Positions 1 through 52,200 of a stretch of DNA of 64,000 bases are shown here, one piece after another (positions within the stretch are counted from its first letter, which is position 1; every line of letters begins with the position of its first letter). The notes beneath the pieces are model-generated. The model made no database searches. It saw only the letters and a program-made list of their open reading frames with translations, and was not told where the DNA came from. The stretch is from Elysia crispata (Eukaryota; Mollusca; Gastropoda; Plakobranchidae). The stretch covers positions 45,001-109,000 of the forward strand of contig JAWDGP010004715.1 in the NCBI GenBank assembly GCA_033675545.1, read 5' to 3'. Made by a program: the position numbers and the translations under genes.

Positions 1-24
1 ACCATGATGACATTATATTACATT

Positions 25-62
<38 letters not shown>

Positions 63-140
63 TATACATACACTCATGAGGTTGGTCAGCATAACATTAA
101 CTCTATAGTGTTATACCAAACTGTGCAGGCTTATTCGATC

Positions 141-213
<73 letters not shown>

Positions 214-469
214 TAAGTATTCAGCATTAGAACAGTTACTTTACATGAAGAAAAATTTTAGCCATGACCTTGACCGTTAGTTTGCAATAACAATTGTATG
301 CGCCCTGGCCTTCAATATGAAACAGATCAACCACAAACTGAGAATGAGGCGAGAGAGGCTGACGTGGAATCCGTGTCGTCATGTCTCGTCTCGAGAGTTA
401 GGCCTGCCACCGAGTTCTTCGATTTCTAAAACTCCAAGCCTATGGAATTCTGAAACTTGCGTGGTTCAG

Positions 470-589
<120 letters not shown>

Positions 590-1696
590 CGTCTTTCTCA
601 CTGCCACCGCCTCTCCTTGTGCGGGTGACTTGTGGTTTTGGGTCTAATCTAGTCTCTGCTAAGCCCAACTGTCAGTATCTAAGTGCCACTCAGTTATTCT
701 CCTTCCCTCTGCCTCCAGTGTGAGCACCAAAGCGTTTCAGCAGTGCATCCTTGTGTCTTAAGCTGAGTGATTTAAGCCGGTTCTGCGAGGCGGCCGTGAT
801 GCTGTCACAAGGTCTCACATTTGACTGGACGCGGTTTTTGACAAGAAGTATATTGTGGACAAATGGTAGTCATTCCTCTCCTAGATCTTTACATGTTTTC
901 ACTTGAGTTCAAATTCTAAGGAGGATTAGTGGTGTAGGAACATGACCTAGCCTAGCCAACCGCGGGTGTGTGGAGTTCAGAGTGTTTCTAATATCGTGGC
1001 GGTGCTGTTCTGTGGCATGCACTGTCTTCTTTACAGTGTTTTCTAATAAAAGGGGATCTTGGAGTGGTGCAGGCTGGTTGCCTTGAATTAATTTTCTACG
1101 TTATTGGAGACAAGGGTTCAAACTCCCGATGGTTAAAGATAAGGCACTTAACAAATAAGCAAATTTAGGAAGTACCATTTGTGTTTCTATTCTGGTAAAA
1201 TTTTGATTTAGATATTAAACCTGTTCGAAGTTATGCTCAGGCGTGCATGTTACTCTACGCAATTCAAATTATGTTGAACACGAGAAAAGATTTAACAAAT
1301 GCAGCCTCGTAATAGGGGTAAAAGTAAGATGTCACTCCTGTTCCAAACAATGTGAGAACAAGCCTAGCCATGCTTTATGACCTTTGAACTGGCACGCATG
1401 TGACGAGTGGTGCCCACAGTCATCCCCAGCATTCAGAGCAGGATTATCCTGAGTCATTGCATCGTTCAAAATACTTAGGTCACACGAAAGTTAATAGTTT
1501 AGAATAAAAAAAAATAAATGTTGTTGAGGGAAGTGATATCATTGTTTTTCTCACTTTTATTGCCAGTTTAAAGAACGGGTTCAATGGCAGTAGGGTCCTC
1601 GCATGGCCGTCATGAGAATTATGTACCAAAGCGTTGAATTACATTCGGGATTTTATCACAGTAAGATGACAGAGGAGGCTGTAGCCGGCAGCAAAG

Positions 1697-1698
<2 letters not shown>

Positions 1699-1795
<97 letters not shown>

Positions 1796-1798
1796 GAG
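1699..1798. repeat. Compound (GA)n(CAGA)n microsatellite
   Basis: About 24 GA units followed by about 12 CAGA units. The same order, GA then CAGA, recurs at 28828-28914. Confidence 0.97.
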
Positions 1799-2910
1799 CA
1801 ATGGTGTATTCCTGTTTATAAAGACAGTGATCAAACTAAAGGTTCATGTCACCGGAAGACACCGAGGAGAGACTGAAGGATGTATAAAGTTAATGTTTGT
1901 ATTTCTTTCATCTTTTAACATAACACAAAGTGTAAGATGGAGCATAAGGCTTGCAATGTGAAGATAACGAACCTATTGCAGAAGTTTGGAGAAGATGTCT
2001 ACAACCTTTTTTTTCCAAACAACCCTGCACCGTAACAAAGAGAATTAACATAATAATGTTTTCCTCCTAAATGTCTAGGGTCTTTACAGTCTACTGAGTC
2101 CAGTGTATTATTATCTGGTTTAGGGGCTCTGTAAAACAGTTTGTTCGCGAAAATTGCCCCTTGTAGTGGGCCTGCAAAGTTTGGTTCCATCCAAAACAAG
2201 GACCTGCTGGTAGCAGTGCTGAGGCATCTTACTTCCAGCCATTATGCAGCTTATTACTGGAAACACGGGTGGGGGTGGTGTGCTTTATGCGCTGGTTTAT
2301 TCTGTAGACTAAATCAAGCGCTTTAAGCGAAGATTATCTCGTGACAGTCATTTTAAAACCCCATTATGATCAACAAAACAACGGAAACTGTATCAGGACA
2401 CGCACTGTCTAACTCATTTTTTTTTTTTTCGCCGTAGAATGGATGGAAGACGGTAATTCAGAAGATATTTTTTTTAATCACACAGCCTTCCAAACGCGCA
2501 GAGCCACATCCTGTTGTCATGCTTGTATGCGCGGTATGTTTGTATTGGTTTTTTTTTTTTAGAGGTGGATATTTGGAGGAAGGTTGATATTTGCCGCGCC
2601 TGTCAACCACTGAGTGAAGGAAGACTCTTTTGATGTTTCATTTTTCCTCCAACTTGTGCGCTTGGTGTCAAGTTGCCCGATGGCACAAAGAGAGAAATTT
2701 TTCAAACAACGCATCACCGTCGGGATAACGCCGATCCGGCCTGAAGAGTCTGTGTGTGTGTGCGGGTGCGGGTGTGGGTGTGTGTGTGGTTGCTTAGGTT
2801 CGATCGAGACTGTCGCCATCTAGAGCAGAGTTCGATCTGGATTAGAGACACACAGCTTCTCTCTATTGACACACAAGTTGACAATGGTAGCTCATCTTGG
2901 GGGGTGTGCA

Positions 2911-2961
2911 GCTCTCTCTTTCTCTGTCTCTAACTCTCTCTCTCTCACTCTCTCTGTCTCT

Positions 2962-3041
<80 letters not shown>
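2911..3041. repeat. (CT)n microsatellite
   Basis: Imperfect CT with GTCTCTAA interruptions at the left, then a pure run of about 38 units. Confidence 0.95.
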
Positions 3042-3042
<1 letters not shown>

Positions 3043-3520
3043 AGATATGTAAAGTAAGAGAACCTGAACAATAATAAGAATGGCAATTGTATACCAATAC
3101 GTTGGCTTTTGAATTGCTACTTGTTTTTAACAGAATTGAAATTTTTTTTTTTTTTTTTTTAATTTATATGTGGTTTCTTTATACCAAGCTAGGGCGGGTT
3201 GAACTCGAGCACATTTTACAGTGTTGTTTAATCAGACAGTAAGTACAGCTGCTAAGATTGTCGTCTGTTTGTGAGCAATAGTTTGGTTCATTAGCATCTG
3301 CAACATAATTGCAATTAGCTTAACTAGGTTTCCTAACGTCTCAGCCAGGTTTTGCATACTCCAGAGGCATTTAGTTATGTTAAAAATGTGGCATTAATTG
3401 CGTTATGACTCTGCATTAATTTCAGAATCTTTTACAGTTTTGGTTAGGTTTTTGAGTCGCATTGTTAAGTGAGAGAATGATGTCTTTGAGAAAAATATAA
3501 TTGAGGACGTGAGACCACTT

Positions 3521-3527
3521 TCCCCCT

Positions 3528-3589
<62 letters not shown>

Positions 3590-3656
3590 TTCTCTCTCTA
3601 TCTCTCCCCCCCTCTCTCTCTCTACCTCTCTCTCTCTGTCTCTCTCTCTCTCTCTC
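3521..3656. repeat. Imperfect (CT)n/(CCCT) tract
   Basis: A pyrimidine-only strand with CCCT and single-base interruptions; the central pure part is about 3534-3586. Confidence 0.95.
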
Positions 3657-4930
3657 AATCCTAGAATCCCAGTGAAGGAGGGTCCACCGGTTTCGCCGGA
3701 TGAAAGAGGAAAGAAGCTAAACCAGCGATGCCGTAACCGTGGCAACGGAGACTGTACGGGCAGTTTTCTTCTGTCAGTTCTTGCCGACACCAAAGCGTGT
3801 TAGTTCTAGAGAGTTTGCACCTAACACTGAAAACAGTGAGACAACCTATTACCAGGTCTAGACAAGGCCAGCCTAATGGTCCTCACAACTATACTTCATA
3901 TAACACTCTTTAATAACAATAATAAGACTTGAAGAAGAAGAAGAAGAAGTAGTGAGAGCGGCTTTCCTCAAACGCTGTCAGCGGTTGTCTGTCTGGCCTT
4001 GCTCTTGTCATTATAGAATCTTCTTTAATCTTTTCTCGGAAATGGTAGGGGCCAATCATTGTTGGACTGAGTGACCATGTATTTCTTAGTAAGACATGAT
4101 AGACTGATAAAAACCTAACACATTCATTTTGTCTCCCCTCCCCCCGCCCTCCCCTCTCCTTTTCTCTCTATCTCTTCTCTTTCTTTCTCGATCTCTTCTG
4201 AATCTTTATGACGTCTCTAAACCTTTCCGCCTATCTGTTTGTCCTTCCTTTTTCTCTCCCTTGTCCACACACAAACTGCCGTACAGAGAGACATTAATTG
4301 ATAACTAATGAGATATTGCCTCAAACTTTCCTGACAATCTATGAACACTTTGTTTGGGGCTCCTTTAAGATCATTCCCACCTTTGTTGATCTCTATCGCT
4401 GGGGCTCGCCTCGAAATTGTTAAACAAAACCCACGTTGTATAATGGCTAGAAATGTCGCGACTGGTAGCGTTTTGTCAGCTCCTGTCTCTTTACTTCTTT
4501 TTTTTCTTTTTACACCGGTCTGCTAAGATTAGGCTTTTTTCATCGTCACGCTTTCTTCTTCTTTTCCTCCTCCTCCTCCTTGTCCCTATGCAAATCGCCC
4601 CGTTGTAAATATTATGCAGGCTCTAAGTGTTGGCAAAGTCATCAGTGATAAAACCAAGTGAAAACGCAAGATTGTTACGATTCGTTCCGATGATAGTGTG
4701 TGTGTGTGTATGTGTGCCGCGCCCGGCGTGTGTCACGTACATTCCAGAGCTGATCTCCCAGGTCTCCCATGCCTGGGCTGGAAGCCGCTCATCACGTTGG
4801 CTACTACAGGCTGGTCACACAACGGGCTGGTGCTGGAGACAAGTCTGAGCCGCGCGCCTCCCTCCTGGGTGGTCTGTATCACGGTAGATCAGCTCACCAG
4901 TTTGGAAGGGTGGGTGGACAGGCACAGGCT

Positions 4931-5216
<286 letters not shown>

Positions 5217-6561
5217 CCGTAGAACTGGTAGAGTTTGTGTGGTCAGCATGGGAGGGGAAGGTTCACAACGTATGGCTCTGGTGCCAAATCAATTGTGGCT
5301 TAATGAGATCCGTGTCGCCATTTAGGTTCTACATTGTCATTGCTAAATCATGACTTTTGTGATCAAAAACATGACTTTTGTGATAGGGGAATGCGATGTT
5401 TCCACACTTTACTCACATGACATTCAGTGGGGCTCTCCAGTGGTACGCATGTAGAATTTCGGTGCTCCTTCCTACCTGAGTAAACTTCCTCTGTTTTAGT
5501 CAGAGCAAAATATTTTGTAAAATCATCGTGTTTCAAAATCTCTTGTTTTATATAGGCGTACGTGTGAGAAGATTAGTTTTCAAGATTAGTAAGACCTACT
5601 GGATCGCTATGTATGCACGGCGTGATTTGTATAATAAACTGTTTTGAACCTCATTACGTCATGTACAGATATTAGAGAATAATGCTGATTATGGAATGAA
5701 CCAATTAATGTCGATACGAATGTCCACTGTCACTAGCGAAACTCGCGCCTGTACAGGCCAGGTGTCAGGCAAGCCGTGTGTCCAGCTGGTAGTGTCGCCC
5801 ATCATTTCACGATAGTTTCCACACAGTTGGGCGAGTGGAGTAAGGATTGAATCAAATGTGCTTTGAGAGCAGACTCAAAATGAGACTGACCTACAGAGAG
5901 ACAGAAAGAGAAGGAGAGAGATATCTCTTAGTTCACCTCTTCAAATCTTGTCAAAGCGCATTGGTTTTTCTCATGCCTGTACGTCTGCCAGGGCCACCAC
6001 GCAGACATTCAGCCAAGCTGCGTATATGAAAGAAACAATGAAATGGAGCAGTTTCTCGGACTAAACCGTCTCCAAGGAGGCGAGAGGTCTTTGTTCGCTT
6101 TGTTTTTCATCGAGTCAACTATATGAATGTGCTGTAGTTGAAGGAAGCAACAACACATGGCCCCATCTGCTCTGAGAGTAGGTGGGAAAGTTCTGTGAAG
6201 GACATTGTTTTGCGTACGTGCACGAACAATAAATTTTTGACCGGTTTTTGTTTTTGTTTTGTTTTGGTTTTTTTTTTTTTTTGTAAGCATGTTCTCGCAA
6301 TGGCACGCTTTTTGTTACAGCAGTAAATGTGATCAAACCAAGGTTCTCTGCTAGACTTGTGTCGGCCGTGGGATTTTCCTACGCTCTGCGATGGTTAGAA
6401 GTGAACGAGAATGATTGGGCCTACTCTTGACTCTCTGTGTGCTAATGATGCAAGTTTATTGAAGTTGATCGGGAACCAGAGTAACATCTTTTCTACTGGC
6501 ATGAGCTATGACATCATGGGACACTGCAGCAAGTAGATTGAGCACGGTTATCCACTCCACT

Positions 6562-6669
6562 ATGGATGCATCCACATGGATCCTGTACGCGCTGTGTCCA
6601 TGTCGGAAATACCGTCAGCGTCATCAGACACAGCAGCAACAGCAACAGGTGAAGGAAGCCGTCCGGGAG
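6562..6669 (+). CDS. trio: Candidate alternative first coding exon of the Trio/Kalirin gene
   Basis: An ATG with A at -3 and G at +4 opens 36 codons that run to a good donor (gggag|gtgagc at 6670). The exon ends in phase 0, exactly what the acceptor at 9284 needs. The peptide begins MDASTWILYALCPCRKYRQR and continues into a run of six Gln. A hydrophobic stretch, Cys-Pro-Cys and then a basic cluster is the kind of N-terminus that is palmitoylated; p63RhoGEF, built around the same DH-PH type, is anchored through N-terminal cysteines. An in-frame upstream ATG lies at 6508 and the frame is closed by a TGA at 6502. An alternative donor after the Gln run (6649) is also phase 0. The segment could instead be an internal exon using the weak acceptor at 6528-6529, or a chance open frame next to the minisatellite. 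Confidence 0.45.
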
Positions 6670-6694
6670 GTGAGCTTTGCTCCGCCCACAAGCA

Positions 6695-7200
6695 GCACCA
6701 CTAATGGGGATAGTAGGGTAAGCACACTGATTGGGATACTAGGGTGGGCATTACTGATGGGGATACTAGGATGGGCACCACTGATGGGATTCTAGAGTTG
6801 GCACCACTGATGGGATTCGAGGATGGGCACCACTAATGGGGATAGTAGGGTTGGCACCACTGATGGGACTCTAGGGTTGGCATCACTAATGGGGATAGTA
6901 GGGTAAGCACACTGATTGGGATACTAGGTTCAGTACTACTAATGGGAATACATGTACTAGGGTAAGCACACTGATGGGGACACTAGGGTGGGCACCACTG
7001 ATGGGGATACTAGGGTTGGCACCACTGATGGGACTCTAGGGTTGGCACCACTAATGGGGATAGTAGGGTAAGCACACTGATTGGGATACTAGGTTCAGTA
7101 CTACTAATGGGAATACATGTACTAGGGTAAGCATACTGATGGGGACACTAGGGTGGGCACCACTGATGGGATTCTAGAGTAAGCACCGCTGATGAGGATC
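6695..7200. repeat. 27-bp minisatellite with a higher-order repeat of 165 bp
   Basis: Units such as actgatggggatactagggt followed by gggcacc repeat from just after the candidate exon donor at 6670 to about 7190. A block of several units, starting gggtaagcacactgattgg, recurs at 6901 and 7066 (165 bp apart), and a shorter match starts at 6716. It is intronic if the alternative exon is real. Confidence 0.9.
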
Positions 7201-8123
7201 TAGCTGCAAGAGAGGAAAAGCAAGGGATATAACTCAGACATTTTTTTCAGTCAATTATTGCTTGGCGTCTGCAAAAACTAATTCTGTCGCCTGGCCGGGT
7301 AATTCAAGATCATGCAGTGTTAGCACAGACCACACAGTATAATATCTGCGGGCGGTCTGTATCGCGTGCGCTACCGACTTAATAACCTCGTAGATTTGCT
7401 CGTGGTCATGTTTAGATCTTCCAAGCTTAGGCGACGATTGAAGAGTGCATTCATCCGACTGTTGCGTTTGTCAGTCACACTCACCACTCGATAATGATGT
7501 AGCATCATGTTGTCGTTTCTCCCAGTGTTTAGAACCAACAGTGAAATCACAGTTTTTCTCTCTTTAAGAGCGGTAATGGAAGCAACTACTAATCTCTGCT
7601 GTTTCTTTACTATGGTCCCGATATGATTTGCGTCATGCGTTAGAACTAAACAAAAAAATTGAATTAACTTCACACCGAGCAGAGCAGAGGGTGGCTGTGG
7701 AAAACGATGACTGATATTAATACCGTATGCTATCAACCACAGAGACAGGCAGACAGAAGCACAGGGAGTGAGACAGACAGACTCGTCATTACTTGTGTTT
7801 GCTCTTACCAAAATTTTGTATCCAAACTCTTAGCAAATTAAAGTTGAATAAGTCGTTGAATCTTGTTTATCTGTGAGGAAAAACATTAATTGGAGGCTTT
7901 AAACGAAGGCGATGAAGCTCAAATCCGATAGAAGGTGCCGAAAAAAAAGCTGTGAATTGTTCAAGTCTGGCCACTAATTGTCGCCTGAGGTAAGTTCAGT
8001 GACCGTTGATCTGTCTGGGAGGAAATGTGAGGACCAGCCCGCGCTCAGCCTCAAGTGAGTGGTTGCCACACCAGCTTAGTCTGGTGGGATTTAGCCAAAC
8101 CCACGTCATTGAAACTGTAATAC

Positions 8124-8385
<262 letters not shown>

Positions 8386-9283
8386 TGTACTCTGATATTG
8401 ATGGAAGTTAACTAATTTATCGATTTGAAGCCATCACATAATTTAAGATGACCATTTTTGTTTTGCCGAGTGAAGTCAGCTTCTGTTTTCTGTCAAAATT
8501 TCCTCTACAATACCTCTACTTCCACTTAGATCGTAGCCTTCGCTGAATTTCATCGATTCTTATGCATTGTGCCCCCATCGGTCGTTACAGAATTTGCCGT
8601 TCGAGGTTGCATGCTTGTGGCTCATGTCCGCACTGTAATACCATACAGTCAGAGAGATACCCGCCGCTGCTATCGTACACTGTACAATGGTTCCGGTGCC
8701 TTTCCTCCCCTGGGACTTGGCTAGCTGGATAGCGTCGAAACATGATACAGACATGACGGGTGATTTGCTCGCCTTTTGTCAGGATTTTTCTTTTCCAGGA
8801 TTAACACTTATTTTACTCGCCATTTGCGTCAATCTGACAAAGCAATTAATTTCCACAGAAGAGTGAGATGAGTTTCCAGCATGATTTTTTTGCGACTCAT
8901 AATGCCTTTTTTTTTTTTAATCTTACCAGCCTGTCTTGCCAGAATGATGTATGGTAATCAATTGGTTTTTTTTTCCTCTAGGTAACGCCACTCTTCTAAA
9001 CAGATATTTCTTCAAGATTGGCGCTTCTCGACAGGAAGAAAGATGAAGCTTCCAGGCCATTTTTTATTTAGTTCAGTAAATTAATAACTGATTTTTGTTT
9101 TGGTGTAGCAGATGATCCCTCGCTGAGTGCCCAGGAGCAGCAGTGGACACCACATCGCCGTACCGGGTTACCAGCCCAGTCAGCGCTGCGATGCTCCGCT
9201 AGCGCGCTAGTTGTGCCCCGTCCAGCTTCTCTAGCAAGACGCTCTCAACAGTAACTGTTTTTTTTTCCTTGTCTGATCTCCAG

Positions 9284-48256
<38,973 letters not shown>

Positions 48257-49230
48257 GTCAGCCTGGAGATTCTACTCTCACATTTGATGTTTTTCCTGCT
48301 GATTTTAAACGAGAAAGAAAACCAACAAAGTTTCTGAAGGGAGCAGCAAATACGGAGTCAGGATATCTTTTAAGACACCAGACTCTTGGAGCAATATGTC
48401 AGACTCAGACAAAATTCAAGCACTGAATCAAGCTGGGCAAGTTTGATTTCAAAGGGAAGAGGGAAAAATCTCAAGTATATCTGGATTTGTTATAAAATCT
48501 AACTGAAATCTTCACTGCCTAGGTGTTTTGATATCATTTTCTTTCCTTCATTCATGTGTTGCATCTCACCAAGCATGTGCATCTAGTGCTTTTAAGTCAA
48601 AGGTACTGGTATTAATTTTTTCTGCTATACAAATGCATCAGACCAAACAATTATTTATCGTTTACTTAAATCCACCAAGCCTGGGTTTAGTTGCAAGTTT
48701 TGTTACATTGTCATAAGCAAGCTGTATGATTGATGAATTATACTGGGTGTGATTTTACTGTTTTGAACTTTGGAAAAGAAAATGTCTTAGTTTGATACAT
48801 GTCACTTTCTTGAACTTAAATACTTATACCCATGCACTTGCTGTTTATTGTCAAGAGAGCTTTAGTTCTACCTTTTTTTATCCTAGTAAAATGTTCAAAC
48901 AATTTACTCTATGTCTCTAAAGGACCATACATTAAGTCTGGGACTACTACTTCAATGTGATTGTTGTGATGGTAGCAATTTAAAAAAAAATCTTTTCATG
49001 ACATTGTTTACCTAATTATCAACTCTATTCTCATCCTGATTATGGATGACTATCTTCATTGTAGATACAGCATGCTTTTTGTGCTCAGAGATAGTTTGAG
49101 TGGCTTCAGTAGAGTTCTTAGCTCTCGAAATTGTTTTCTACTGTAATTGGATATGTATATGTTTGTAATTCAGTATGTGAAAGGCAGAAAAAGAGAGAGA
49201 GGGGCAAAGAAAAAAAGGCCAGATAGAAAG

Positions 49231-49276
<46 letters not shown>

Positions 49277-52200
49277 AATGAGTGAGAATGATTTGAATAT
49301 GTAAGAGGACATTAACTGTTGCAAAAGTTCAAAAGACAAAGCAACATTAATCTATACTGTGAGAGAATACTTGTTCCATTTTTAAGTTGCTATTGACTTT
49401 TCACACGAAAGATAAAAATGTGAAGTAGTTTACAAAATATGAAGGTAAGTGTTAAAAAAAATGTGCTATGAAATTAGTCTCTTTTATTGTTTCTTCTTAA
49501 TCCAATTTTTTTGCATTGAACTTTTGCTCCAATAAGTCCTAATCACAAAAAGGCTCAGTTTTTATGCATCTCAAAAAAATGAGTTATTAAGAAATACCTT
49601 AAAAGTATGTGTTTAATCAATGAGCTGATAAATATACCATATTTTAGATGTGTCTGAGCACTAGCAATGAAAATCAAGTAGGATAAATCGATGTATTAAA
49701 AATTAAGATGCCTTCAGCACAACTTCTTTCTTAAATAATAAGGGGGGGTGGCAGCCGGGTGAAGGGGTTGTTTGCTTTCATTTTTCCCCCTCATATTTGC
49801 CTGTGTTTGTTGTAAAGTTAAATCCAGAATTTCAATGAAGTTTGTGTTTGAATTCAAGTTAAGTTTTGATTATAATAGAATTCAAATCTTTTGTAGCTGA
49901 AAAACATGTAGTGTAAATAATGTGCTGAGAAAATGTGCAAAAGTTAAATATTATTATGGAATGTTAGATTACTCCTGTTAAGGTATATCTGCTTTTCTTT
50001 TTCTTTACATGTTTTCAGGCCTATTATAAAAAAAAAATTCTTTTTGTTGATCTGCTTTCTTGAAAGTGAATCACAAAGGATTTATTATGCTGTAAAGTAT
50101 TTTAATTATGTCTATGTTGCAGTGATGATACTTTAAAGTTGCCTTGTTTATTTTGATATTGCTCTCTTTGTTCCCATATTCAGAGAGCGCATTTGATTAT
50201 GTTACCTGCATTGCAGAGGGATTGTCACAACTACTGCTTCATATCACATCATGGCATACAAATGATTGATTCAGTATCAAATGTGGGTGTTTTCCTGCTT
50301 TAAACTTTGTATAAATTTATTATTGCCTCTTGAAAGACTTCATGAACGTCTAATCATTCTTTATAAAATTTGTCATGCAAGGATGCATATCCTGTGGTAT
50401 TTATAACCTAATAACATTTTCTGGTGTTAAATCAGAAACAGTATTTGGAAAAAGATCTGGCTTACTTTATCCAAGTCTTTTTGTTATAGCATTGGGACAA
50501 ATACTTGGGAATGGCTGGATTGGTTGGCCAGCAGGATTTTGCCCAAAAGGAATGAAAGTGAAAACAAAGTGTTTTTTCTCTGCATAACTTTCAAATCTAA
50601 AAATCCAATTAACACAGTTTTATTTTTGAAAAGTGCACTCTTCACTGTGAAAGATGAATTTTGTTTTAAGCATGGAGAGGACAAAATGAGAGATGCATGG
50701 GTGGAAGCATGAAATCTCAAAAAGCCTGCAGACTACGTGACACTCTCAAACTAAAGACTAATCATCGCTTTGCAAGCCTACAAAACAAAAGTTTTCAGGC
50801 CTAGATCTCTAGATCTATCTAGTTTTCAGACCGGCATACACTTTTTTTTTCTCTAAAGGACGATAGGCCACAGCCGGCACTCTACCACCTATGGACATAG
50901 CCAAAGCAGAAAAAAGGGGAAGGAGAATATGAAGTCTGCTAGTCTTCTCTCATTTTAGTTCTCCTAAGGAAATGATATGATATAAATTTTGATAAGTCTG
51001 CCACAGTACAAGCAAGAGTTAGATTGAAACTGAGAAGCCTGTCAATTAGACTTCTGAGTTTACAAGGCTAACCACTACTGTCTGCGTCATGTACTGCAAG
51101 GAAGCTATCTCTCTCCAATGCTCTTTGCTAACAAAAAGTAACTTTGTGATAAAAACGCTCGACATTCTAGATTCTTGATTCAGTCTTTTTAAAATTGTTA
51201 TCAATTCTTGCAGAACTGGCTGATTCACAGGAGAGAGGACATTGATTATCGAATCTTCTATGTACAATGTGGCTGTTGCAAAATCAATAAGCCAAAACAA
51301 ACAGAAGATGAATAGTTGCACAAATAAAATGGATCTGTCTGCAAGGTCTTCCAGCTAGCTCCAATATGCCAGCATGGCGGCAAACTTACATCCATGCCAA
51401 TAGGTTTGTGTTGCATCATTTCAGAAAGAAAAAGAAACAAATTGACCTTGGAAAAGTCTGGCAGGATCAATCCTAGCATATCAATATGTTTTTTTTTTGT
51501 TATTCCCTCTGCAGTATTTATTTCTCTTTTTTTTTTTTTACCTCATAACTGTAAATGTCATTGGATGGTCCCATTGAATTTAGCATGAGGTGCCAGTGTC
51601 TGAAATTTTTCTACCTAGTCATTTTGTGTCAAGCTTTTAACACTTTCGAAGAATTAAGATGAACGGAGTAGGCATAGATTCCATCAACACATTTGTTGAT
51701 ATTAGAAGAGAAATTCCAAATGGACATTTTTTATTTCTGTATTCTATGGGTATTTTTTGTATTGCTCACACATTTTCTACCTCTTTTTTTTTTTTTACTT
51801 GTAATGTTTAAAAAAATGCAGCATTATCACTAGCAAAAAGACTTGTTTTTACACGCATGGCTTCAAACCCAGTTTACCACTGAGCAGGCTTCAGTTTGTG
51901 TTGATAATCTTAAAGAGCAAATCTGACTGTCAGATTGCATTGCATCACAAAACAGACATTATTTGATAATTCACACAAGATTTTTTCCCCCTATCATTCA
52001 TTAATTAGGCTTTTGCTCCAGTAATCATTATTTTTCCTGTGCTTTTTAATGGCATCATCAAGACAAATAGAAACTGGATGGTAAGAAAGCTTTAGAAAGT
52101 ATTGAGGATTCAAACATCACAAGTTTTACTTCTGAAAAGGAATCATTAAAAAAATTATGGGGGTGAAACTTGAGCCTAAAAAAGGCTGTATTCCTTCTTT

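Noticed and set aside
7371-7811. 146-codon open frame on the - strand
   Set aside because: No family resemblance, and part of it (CLSLW, SVCL) comes from a GACA-type repeat near 7745-7785. No splice or start evidence.
9112-9250. GC-rich 139-nt open segment with AG before and gtaact after
   Set aside because: It would end in phase 2 while the next acceptor (9284) needs phase 0, and the intron left between would be only 33 nt. It could be UTR of another transcript but is not supported as coding.
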